Source of the DNA: Bubalus kerabau
Lineage: Eukaryota; Chordata; Mammalia; Artiodactyla; Bovidae
Length of the DNA stretch: 64,000 nt
NCBI RefSeq assembly: GCF_029407905.1
Contig: NC_073630.1
Coordinates: 49,005,001-49,069,000 of the forward strand
Direction of reading: 5' to 3'
In this document: positions 49,067 to 60,000 of the stretch, in pieces
How the letters are laid out: every line of letters starts with the position of its first letter
Numbering within the stretch: position 1 is the stretch's first letter
Program-made: the position numbers and the translations under genes
Notes under the pieces: model-generated
The model's input: the letters and a program-made list of their open reading frames with translations, nothing else
Told to the model about the DNA's origin: nothing
Databases searched by the model: none

Positions 49067-49264
49067 GGGCTTCCCTAGTGGCTCAGACTATAAAGAATCC
49101 GCCTGCAATGTGGGATTTGATCCCTGGGTTGGGAAGATCCCCTGGAGGTGGACATGAAAATCCACTCACAGTATTCTTGCCTGGAGAATCCCATGGACAG
49201 AGGAGCCTGGCAGGCCACAGTCCATAGGTTGCCGAGTCAGACGTGACTGAAGCGACTTTAGCAG
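49067..49264 (+). mobile_element. Bov-tA SINE
   Basis: Starts gggcttccctagtggctcag. A 7-bp duplication tagtctt flanks it (49060-49066 and 49265-49271). Confidence 0.92.
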
Positions 49265-49271
49265 TAGTCTT

Positions 49272-50265
49272 GTGGGTGCCAGGAATACGTCAGGGAAGGT
49301 CTTCATCATTGTTTGGGGACTAACAGAGCATAAAGGCCACCTGGTCCTAATAATTATTAAACAGTATTAACTGCAAAGCTCCTGATGACAGAGAAGTGAT
49401 TTACCACACAGTACAGTCCTGGGTAGGGCAATGGAAGGACAGGTGGAACTGTACATGGCTCAAGGTGGCACTGGTTGTGCTAACAACTATACAACACTCC
49501 AGAACATTAAATAATACCCGAAAATGCATCTCATTAATAACAAAAGCAAGTCCATTCTCACCTTGGGATACTGCCTCTGGACAAATTTGGGGACCATGCT
49601 TAATAGTTTGCAGAAAAAGCAAGGTAAAAGATCCATCTCTGAAAGGGAGCAGGGTAAACATCATGAGTTACAAACTGCCTGGCACAAAATAGTGCCTGAA
49701 ATATTTGTTGCTGAATGAATTAGTCTACTTCTGTCACCTTTTCCCAGGGGCTAGATCCAGATAGATGGCAGGAAGATAGGGCTTATTTAGAGCTGAAGAT
49801 CTTCCCACATTTCTTGTTTGAGCAAGTCAAAGGAAGTGAAAGGTAGATGGCTTTCTACCATAGATTTTAAGATGGAGAATCACAGGATGATAGTCACATT
49901 CTTTTAACCAGGTCCATAACTTATGGGAACTTTTGAACAAGTTAACACATTTAGATGTGTAACAAGAGGCATCAGATGGACACTGATTCACACATCCGGC
50001 CAGGCTGAGCCCATGTCCCCTGCATTTGTGGAGTCCCGATTCCTTCGTATAGTAGACGCTCCAATAGCTATGAGACAAATCCTGACTGAGCCCACGGTCC
50101 TCATGTATTACAATGCGGCTAATATCAGTAGTTATGAAGCTTAAATGGGACAAAGAATCAAGGTATTTGCCTATGTCGGAGGTTTTAAAGCAGAACTCTC
50201 CTACGTAGGCTGCAAATTGGCAGCACTCTGAGTGTTCCATAAATCCTGGGTCCCATTCCGTACTG
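49272..50265. other. Intergenic upstream of ANAPC4, nothing recognised
   Basis: No repeat or gene identified. Confidence 0.5.
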
Positions 50266-50465
50266 CGCTGTGCTGTGCTTAGTCGCTCAGTCGTTTCCGA
50301 CTCTTTGCGTAGCCCCTCAGGCTCCTCTGTCCATGGGGTTTCCCAGCAAGAATACTGGAGTAGGTTGTTATGCCTTCTTCCAGGGGATCTTCCCAACCAA
50401 GGGATCGAAGCCAGGTCTCCCGCATTGAAGGCGGATTCTTTACCGTCTGAGCCACCAGGGAAGCG
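50266..50465 (-). mobile_element. Bov-tA SINE just upstream of the ANAPC4 promoter
   Basis: Antisense body after gctgtgctgtgcttagtcgc, with the tRNA-like head ending gagccaccagggaagc. It ends about 100 bases before the CpG island. Confidence 0.92.
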
Positions 50466-50559
50466 CTTTTCATCAGTCTGGCGTGCTGCCTGGGCACGGT
50501 GTTTAAAGCAAAAGAAACAAAAAATCTCTACTGAGCAAGCAAGACTGAGGATCACCGGT

Positions 50560-51010
50560 TTGGAGACTGTCGAAGGGACTCTGGCTGATCGAAACCTCGC
50601 CTCCGTGCTCTCGCGAGGAAGTTCGCGCGCCGGAAGTGCCTGGAAAGCGCGCGGCGGCGGCGGCAGCGCGGCTGGCGCGGGCAGGGAGAGCGGGAGGCGG
50701 AGACTGCCCGGGCCGCGTTGGCTGCGGTGGGGCACCTCGCTGGTACCGCCGCCGTTGGGGCTCTGCCGGAAGGGTCCGGGGCGGGAGCGGCCGCGGGGGC
50801 CCCCAGCCAGCCTCCGACTAGGGAAGTCATTGCAGGGCCGTCCCCATGTTGCGTTTCCCGACCTGTTTCCCGTCCTTCCGGGTGGTGGGAGAGAAGCAGT
50901 TGCCGCAGGAGATCATCTTCCTGGTCTGGTCACCCAAGCGGGATCTCATTGCTTTGGCCAACACCGCGGGCGAGGTGAGTGAGCCGGCGCGCAGCCACGA
51001 GGACACCGAG
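50560..51010 (+). promoter_or_regulatory. ANAPC4: ANAPC4 CpG-island promoter and 5' UTR
   Basis: CpG dinucleotides and GC content rise sharply here against an AT-rich surround and stop soon after exon 1. There is no TATA box. A TCTCGCGAGG motif at 50609-50618 (nearly the palindromic TCTCGCGAGA promoter element) and an ETS-type CCGGAAGT at 50630-50637 sit about 210-240 bases before the ATG, the usual layout of a broad housekeeping promoter. No ATG lies between these motifs and the start codon. Confidence 0.85.
50846..50974 (+). CDS. ANAPC4: ANAPC4 coding exon 1
   Basis: 129 nt from ATG to donor gtgagt, phase 0. It encodes MLRFPTCFPSFRVVGEKQLP and on to ALANTAGE, the first WD40-like blade. It lies within the CpG island. 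Confidence 0.96.
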
Positions 51011-54000
51011 CCCGGGCCACCTGTCTACCCTGCCCCTCTCTGCAGTCTTGCTGCATAGTCTAAGTGAATATAAAGGACCATACACAGGAAAGGTCTTTCG
51101 TACACCCATTTCGCGCATTCTGTGGCCAAGTTTTCACACAGCTTGATAAAATCACACGGTCCTGAATCCCGGAGACTCTCATAGTTATTTGTTAAATGGG
51201 GCTTTTAAAGGCTCATGTATCACTTATGAGTTGACATAGTAGTGGGTCCACAGATTCCGCCCTTCGTTTACTTACAGTTCAGGCAGAACAAAGGTGAGTT
51301 GTCAGACTCGACCTGTGAATATGCATGTCTGTAGCTGCCAAAGAGGATGTTTAAGAATCTTTATTCTGTTGTCCAACATTCACAGTGTTGGTTGGTTAGC
51401 CACGTCCCATTAAAAATACCTTTAAATTGAAACAAAGAGTGATGCTTCACCTGATGGAATGTTCCTGATTCACTGATTCCTGATGGAATGTGCCTGAGTG
51501 TTGTCAGTATTTCTGCTGCTGCTGCTGCTAAGTCGCTTCAGTCGTGTCTGACTCTGTGCGATCCCATAGATGGAAGCCAACCAGGCTTCCCCATCCCTGG
51601 GATTCTCCAGGCAAGAGTACTGGAGTGGGTTGCCATTTCTGGTTCACATTATATTACACTTAATCAAGTGTAACCCAGTTGTAACTTTCTGCTGAAAGTT
51701 TCTAATTACTTGGCAGACATTTTGTAAGGAAACCTTCACCTTTGTGTCTTTACTCCTTTGTCCCTTTGGCAGGTGTCCTGATAGTTACTTGGCCAGGTGG
51801 GAGTTGTCTTCAGCCAGGCTTGGAAACTAGTTGGAAAAGGGAACTTAGCAGTCAGGGAAACGTAGCAGCCTGGAAAGTTGTGTTGATTGTCATGGCTTTG
51901 TCGCCAGGGTATTGATGTCTGCTTTCTCAAAGCCCTCTATGAAATCTAGTCTCCTTCCGCATCCAGAGTGTTCTGGAATTCTGTCATGGCTCTGAGAGGA
52001 GTGCAGTTCCTTCAGCCACAATTGTAGGAGGGAAGGGAAAAAATAGGAGCATCAGTGTGACCAGGTAAGTAGGTGTAATTGTGGGCACTTGTTGCTTCCA
52101 TTTTCTTAGTGAAGAAGAAAGGGCACCGTTTAGGAGTGAGGATGGAGAAGAAAATATTGGACTTTTGAGGACGGAAGAGAAGTTTGAAGAAGCCGACAAG
52201 GCGAGTGGACTAGTGAATCTAATAGGTTGTTCTTCAGTGTTAGAAGGCACATGAGGTTCGTGGTTCTGTAGTGAAACTAGTGAGCACGGTTGTGTGTCTC
52301 GTCTGTTCAGCTGCGTGGGTGCAGGTGTGGTTGGGTTTAACCAGAGTTGTTGTGACAAAGGGTGACAAAAAGCAGGAGATGCAAGGGAGTCGAAGTTAGG
52401 TACAAGAGAAGTGATTGTAGTGATGATCTGGATTCTAACCTGATTTCGTAGGGAAGTGAGGTCACGTGTGGGGTGAGGGAGAATCGGTGGTAGACTCATT
52501 GGATTGTGTGTCTTGGTGAGGTTGAAGAATTGAAGTTGGGTATTAGTCGGGATGAGCAGGAAAGATACAGACAGTGATGGAAAGTGGGAAGTTTGCAGCT
52601 GAAGTTTATGGCAGCATTTGTAGTTGTCGGTAATGACGGTGTAACAAACAATGACCCTGGGAATGACTGAGGTGAGGCAGAAGCTGTGATCATTGAAGAA
52701 GAGGTAGTTGAGAACCAAAAGCCAGGACATTGTTGCTCTTGAAATCACCAAAAATGATGATGAGTAGTGTTGGAAGGCATGAATGAGCCAGTGCATGCAT
52801 GTGTGCTAAGTCGCTTCAGTTGTGTCAGACTCTTTGCGACCATATGGACTGTAGCCTGCCAGGCTCCTCTCTTTATGGGATTTTCCAGGCAAAAATACTG
52901 GAATGGGTTGCCATTTCCTTCTCTAGGGAATCTTCCCCACCCAGGGATCATACATGAGTCTTCTGCTTGGCAGGTAGATTCTTTACCGCTGAGCTGTCTG
53001 GGAAGCTGTATTCCTTTCTAAAACATAAGTCTCTTGTTGACATAAAAGTTAGGAAAATGTGTAGAGTACAGGGTTAAATTAGACCTTGTTTCACCCATTT
53101 CTTTGAAAATACCTTAAGTTCATTCAGACACTCTTGACTTTGAATTTTTTCTGATGGCTAAATATTACACTTAGTACAATTTAAAAAAAAATTATAGTGG
53201 GGTTTAGATTTATTTTATTTTTGGAAATGGATGTTTTTATTATCTGCCATTTTATCTGTTTTGTCTTAGGTTTTACTTCATCGACTTGCAAGTTTTCATC
53301 GAGTTTGGAGTTTTCCACCAAATGAAAATACAGGAAAGGAAGTGACCTGTCTCGCTTGGAGACCAGATGGCAAACGTAATGACAGTATTGTAAAAAATAC
53401 GTTTTTGTTTTTCAGAAAGAGTATTCTGTAAAAAGAACTTATAGAAAGAATTTATTTTTCTTACAGTGTACTAGAATTCTAAATACTGATTTGGGAATTT
53501 TGTTTTTTCAGATGCTTTATAGTATTTTCATGGAACTCAGATTAATTCTGCCATCTTGTTTCATGGCAGAGATATCTCTAAAATGAAATCTGACTTCTTG
53601 GCAAAGATAAGTCTAACAGGAAGTTTTATGAGAATATACAGGGTACTTTGGTTTTGTTCTTTTGCTCTCTTGTTCTGTACTGTTTGCCCAGAGCTTCATT
53701 TGCCACTTTCTAGTCAGTTCAGGGAGAAGGCAATGGCAACCCACTCCAGTACTCTTGCCTGGAAAATCCCATGGGCGGAGGAGCCTGGTAGGCTGCAGTC
53801 CATGGGGTCGCAAGGAGTCGGACAGGACTGAGCAACTTGACTTTCACTTTCATACATTGGAGAAGGAAATGGCAACCCACTCCTGTGTTCTTGCCTGGAT
53901 AATCCCTGGAACAGGGGAGCCTGGTGGGCTGCCGTCTATGGGGTCACACAGAGTTGGACACGACTGAAGCGACTTAGCAGCAGCAGCAGTCAGTTCAGGG

Positions 54001-57000
54001 CCACCGTGGCCTTTTCGCCCCAAAATGTGTTTTAGCATTAAATGGGTGTTTCGCAAATATTCTCTCTGCACAATTGTTTACCTCACCTGAAGGACTGTCA
54101 GTTTTGACCCCCTTCCTTCAATTTCCATGTGATCTTACTCCTGTTGGTACCCTGCGTGTTGTAGCTTACCCTGCTGCTGCTCTGAGGCCTGAACTCTCCT
54201 CTTCCATGTGTTATTACACTGACAGCCATTTGAGCTGCTGTACATGTCCGGTCAGCACAGGAAATGCTGCAAGTCATCTGTATCATTGGTGCCTAAAAAA
54301 AACAAATTGTTTTTGTAAAATGATATGTATTCCTCCTTGTTGCCTCCTTTTTTCCCTAGATAAATATAAGTATGAAAAATGCCCTGAAAGCCTGTCACTC
54401 TACAGATAACAGCTATTTTGGTCTATATTCATTTTGCTCAGTTCTTGTTTCTTCTACTGGAAAAAAAATAAAAAAGTATGTGCAAAATTAGAGAACTTGT
54501 GTAAGTAGTATTTTGAGATCTTGCTCTCTTCATCCAAAAACATCCGGATCTCAAAAATCATGAAAGTCATTGTGTGTGAAAATGTATTTAAGTAAGTGAT
54601 ATTTTTATCATTAAAAAATGTCTCCTGTTTTTGGACAGTAAAATAGGGCTTAGCTTGGTAATGATTATTTCAAGATTGCTTTAAATTGTTTTAAAGAAGA
54701 GGAGACTTGGATTGCCTCTCATCTCACAGAGTTGTGTGTATTGGTATACAGTGAAACACACAGCCTTCTGTCTAGACGTTCTTCAATTTTATATGTTAGG
54801 AAGACATTAAAGACTTCTGTAGAGAAACGATACTAGATGATTCAGCCACAGTGAAAGGAAGAAGACCCATCAGTATTTGATATCCCTGTTCAATAAGGGT
54901 TAGAAATTAAAAAGAGGAATAAAAAACCTTCCCAGGAACCAAGCAGATGGAATCACTTTGTAACTTTCAGGTGGGGACCGGTATGTCTTGGTGATACGAT
55001 ATGATTGTTTATATGTTGATGTCTGTCTGTGTTTCCTGCTTGGCATCGAGGTTCCAGTCTAGAGGCTCTGAAATGTAAGATGTTCAGAACAGTACACAGG
55101 ACAGGAGTAGGTTGCTCACAAAAGTTCGAGCATTTGAAAGTAAGTGTCGATAACAGCTTAACTGTATGCAAAGATACCTTTCAGTTTTTTACTTATTTAA
55201 AGGAAGGATTTAAGGGTTAAATCAGTTCTATGATTATGATATATTTAAAATAGTAAAATTGGGCAAGAAATGAAATACCCATCTTTCTCTTAATATTACA
55301 CTGACTTATTCTGATTATTTCTTCTTGTTTTAGTTTTGGCTTTTGCTCTTGCTGATACCAAGAAAATTGTGTTGTGTGATGTAGAAAAACCTGAAAGCTT
55401 GCACTCTTTTTCTGTGGAGGCCCCAGTTTCTTGTATGCATTGGATGGAAGTGACTGTTGAGAGCAGGTAGAGTAATAAAGAAAAACCCCAGTGGTCCCAG
55501 TAGGATGTTCATGAAATTTTCATTTTTTAAATGAAAAAGTGGAAACTTAGGCATATCTGAGTATTGAGTATGTGTATTTGCTTTTAACCTTTTGTCTTAA
55601 GCTTATCAAGATGAAATTTTTTTAATGTTTGCTAGATTTCTTTCTCTTCTGGAAAAAAATCTGTTTTATTATTGGAGCAGCAATGCCTGAATGGCCAAGA
55701 TTTTTCTTCTTGGTTATTTTTAAAAGTTTATATCAATGACTTATAGTTTCAAGTAATATTAGTTAAGATTGCTGATTAGCAAATTAAGGTTCTGTTTTTC
55801 TGTTCACCATATATTTCATTCTGGAACTTTGTGTTTCTGTGTCTGAGTAAATATTTTTCGACTATGAAAAGTGCTGAATTGAGCATTTTGTTTTGATACT
55901 GAATGAGTTCGTTTTTGTGGTCCCTATAGGTTCCTTATTTTGTGAAAATAGTTTTGCCTTAGTCTGTGAAATCAAGTACTCTGCCACATTTGCAGTAAAG
56001 ATAGCCTAAAGGGTCAGTAGGCTTAGTGAGTACTGAACATAAAAGTTGTTTTGGTTTTTTTTTGAGGAAATAAGATCATTTTCTTCTTGTTAGCTTTTCT
56101 GTTCTAATTAAGTTTTAAGTTAATATCAAATGAATTTGTAAATCCTGATTATTAATTCACAAATTTCCTCAGGAGGGGCTTGTAAAAATATTAGATAATA
56201 AGGTCTAGCCTGGGGTTTAAAATTCACTGTAGATAAAACAAGGATCAATCCATCATCAAATAATAAAGGTTGCAAGTGGTCATGTGAATTTATAGAGGAA
56301 CAGAGTATACCATGTAATTTCTGTCCCAGTCCAGTTACCTGCTAAGTGTATTCCTAACACACTTTCTGTTAAGAGTTCAGAAATGTTATATGGAGATTCC
56401 AGGGTCTTTCAGGACACCACTTTTCACCTTATTCATTTCCGTCTGTATTTGGAGGTAGGATTGAAAAAAATGGGAGGATAAATAAAACTGTTTCAAAATA
56501 CTTGGTGTCATCTTATATGCACCAACTGGATTGTTACGTCTCCAAATGTGTGTAAGTCATAGAACCCATCATTACATCATATAATAACTGCAGTGTTCTT
56601 TAAAATTACTCTTGGTACTCCTATGTTTAGTGTTGGTTTTAGAGGAAAGATAAGGAATCATAAATTCTCAGTCCATATCTGGTACTGATACTGAATACAT
56701 ATGGATGCATTTCATATGCTGAGAAAATTGTTTATAAATATTTGTTCCTCTTAATGTAAAGTGGGTAGGCTGATTTTTTTTTCTTTCAGAAATAAAGTTC
56801 AAGATAAATGAAGAATTTCCAACTTTTCTATTTCTTGTGTGTGATTGTTAAATGCCATACACAGTTTTACCATTGTAAAAGTCAGTATTTTATTTGGTAA
56901 TGTGTCATATGTAAAATTGGGCCTTTAAAAATTAATATTTTTTAATGGAAAGAGAAGTAGAATCTTTGTTTTTATAATACTTATTTTTGTCTTATTTTCC

Positions 57001-60000
57001 CCTTTGTAGTGTTCTAACATCCTTTTATAATTCTGAGGATGAATCAAATCTTCTCTTACCTAAACTTCCTACATTGCCAAAAAAGTAAGTATCAGAGTTT
57101 AATCTCATTAGAATTAACCTTACAGGTTTCTTTCTTTTACTTTTAATGTTGACAATTTTCTCGTGTGTTTTAAAAAAATGCATTTCTATTGAGAGTTTTT
57201 TACCCTAATCTGTTTGTTTTTTTCTAGTTATAGCAATACCTCAAAAATATTTAGGTAAAGTATGCCTTTTTTGTTTTCAAGTAAGATAAATCTTTTATTA
57301 TTTGAAGCATATAGTTGAAAGATAACCCAATTTATTTTTATATTTTAGTGAAGAAAATTCTGATGAAATTATTAAACTTTTGGGAGATGTCAGGTAAATC
57401 TTGCAGACATCTTAAATAACAAGTTTTATTTTCTTAAATTTGATACCTTAGGCAGTTTTATACCAGAGTTCCAAAGATATTTTCTTTGTCATTTTATTTC
57501 ATTGCTGACAAATACCTCTGAACAATAAACAGACAATATCTATTATTCACTCATTTTTATTGTATGATATTTGTGTCAAGTTTAATATTATGGTATACTT
57601 TCATTTTTAAAAAGTAAAGGAGGATAGAAGTGCTTGAGTTTCTGAAATTTAAATTCAAATCTTCAGGTTCTTTAAGCCCACTTAATATGTTTAGCATCAG
57701 GGCCATGATAAAACTGATGGCACTTTATATTAACTGGAAAAGAGATGATTTTATTATTGAGGGTATATAAATACAATTGTTAAAATAATATATTCTTATT
57801 TTACTGTAAACTTAGGTTTTTTAGGCCGAATGAAATTTATGTTGTTCTTTAGGGGGAAAAAAAAAGAACAAGCCCAATGTAATTGAAACTTGGTGAATTT
57901 ATTTAGAGGTTCAGTCTCCCTGCTAGGGAGCTTGAGTGTGCAGATTATATGAGGGCAGCAACAACTTGTATCTTGGTGTAAGAACTTGGTCCTCTCTGTT
58001 GTCCTCAGCTTGTTGCATTATTTTTAATCAGGCTTAATATTCTTGTCCTTGGAGGAAGCTCTGGTTTTATTGAGCTTTATGCTTATGGAATGTTCAAAAT
58101 TGCTCGAGTCACTGGGGTAAGTTTTTCTTTAAGATTCTTTATTTTTGCCTTAGAATGTAACAACTGACTGATTTATGGAAAAGAATAAAACATTACTTTT
58201 TTTCTCAGTTTCATTTCTTGGATTTACTTGTCCTTAAATGTTAAGAGGATAATTTTCTTACTAAGATAAAATAGTGATATGATGTCTCTGAAGATCAGAG
58301 GTTCTTAGTAGAATTAGTCAAAAAAATTTTTCTTAACTAAAAGATTGCTATGGAACACTTGATTATGATTTAATGTTTTTCTAGCCTTGCGTTTAAGAGC
58401 TACCATTTGTGATTGGAAAGTGATGAAAGTCATTAGAAGCAATCTTAGGCTCAGTCTTGGTCTTTTCCATACCTTTTTCTTATTCTTACAGTTCCCTAAA
58501 AGGATAGAAAATGTTGCAGGCTCTGTGGGCTATGTTAGTTCTCCAGCACTTGGGTGCCTTGTTAGGGTCTGTGTCTGTGTCCTTGCAACTAAGTGGACAC
58601 ATGCCTTTATCTGCCACATACGTGGCAGGAGTTAACTGCTTTTTAGAGCTCTGAATTTTTGCTTCCTGTATTGTAAGCAGATACAGTGTAGCAGTGACAC
58701 TAAATATAACGGGGATTTGACTGTTTTACAGATTGTTGGTACTTGTCTTGCGTTATGTCTGTCAAGTGATTTGAAATCATTGTCAGTGGTCACAGAAGTT
58801 TCTGCCAGTGGTGCTTCAGAAGTTTCATATTTTCAGGCGAGTATTTGAACCAGCAGAGAGTAAATATATATTTTTAAAGCTTTGGTTTTTATTATCCATA
58901 TCACTGGATTCTAATGGTCATTAAAACAAAGCAAAAAATTGACTTGGAGCTTCTAAATCTTAGAGTGTTACTGGTGAATACCTTATTACTCCAATTGCTA
59001 AGCATAATTTTCATCAAAACAGTGTTTCAGTGGTCTGTTAATGACCAGTATTAACTTGTGGCTATACCAGTTCATGTTTGTGACAAGTGTTTTCTTGGGA
59101 TTTTGACCCTGATAATAATAATAGCTAATACTTATTAATTATTTAATGTGTGCCGAGTACTGAGTAATTCAGTATAATTTTATGTGAATCCTCACAGTAA
59201 CCTAATAGATAGGTGCTGTTATTATCCCCATTTTGTAGTTGAGTAAATGGCACGCAGAGGAACTGTAGCTTGCTTGGTAAGGACTTGAAGGTGCTGCTGG
59301 GCAGTCTGGCTCCAGAGCCGGGGCTCTTATTTAACTAACACATCGCCTCTTGTGTGAGATGCCTACTTAAAACTGGGGAAAACCTTTTCATTGTGTGCTG
59401 TTTGTATCGTAGACTGTGGAAACTGGGCTCCTACAGAGTATTTAGATTGTAGCTTTGCCTTCAAGAAAATCTTCCCGAAAATTTCATCTCAAATAACTGA
59501 GCCACTTAATCTAAGTATGTGTGAACTCTTAAACAAAAGTAGGATGAAAAGATGCAGCATGTGACGCAAATGAGGCCTTAGAATTTCATTGTGTTCACAA
59601 CAGCAGAGAGCTCTTGACTTCCTGCTATTTGCTGGAACAGTTGTTCATGGTTGCTCTTCACCTTAAGGTTCTGTGAAAATACGATTTCCTGAATTGTGTT
59701 TGGTGCTATAGTAAAACAATTCACTCTTTATGTGGAAATTGTAAGAGATGATTTTAATAACAACTTTATTTTGATAAATCATGTACCTCTGTAATAGATA
59801 GTTAACTTGTATTTATTAGTAGCTATAATTCCTTAAAAATTTTTTAGATATTTGTGATCATTTTAAAAGTCTCTCATAATAGTGGTATAAATTAGATTAT
59901 TACATTTATTCTAAGTAGAGAGTACTGCTAACTTAGAGGAGGTAATCTGTACATAGTTAGACACTACAGATGAGAGAATCCTAAAATTATATTCTGTTAT

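Noticed and set aside
49827..50735. A 302-codon - strand gene upstream of ANAPC4
   Set aside because: It crosses a Bov-tA SINE and the complement of the CpG island, with no conserved domain; its parts have unrelated origins.
50275..50982. A 235-codon + strand protein overlapping ANAPC4 exon 1
   Set aside because: It reads the SINE and GC-rich leader in a different frame from ANAPC4; long GC-rich frames are common by chance.
58837..58846. Use of the GT at 58841 as donor instead of the GC at 58837
   Set aside because: It would insert four bases and break the frame into exon 9, whereas the GC donor gives a perfect join.
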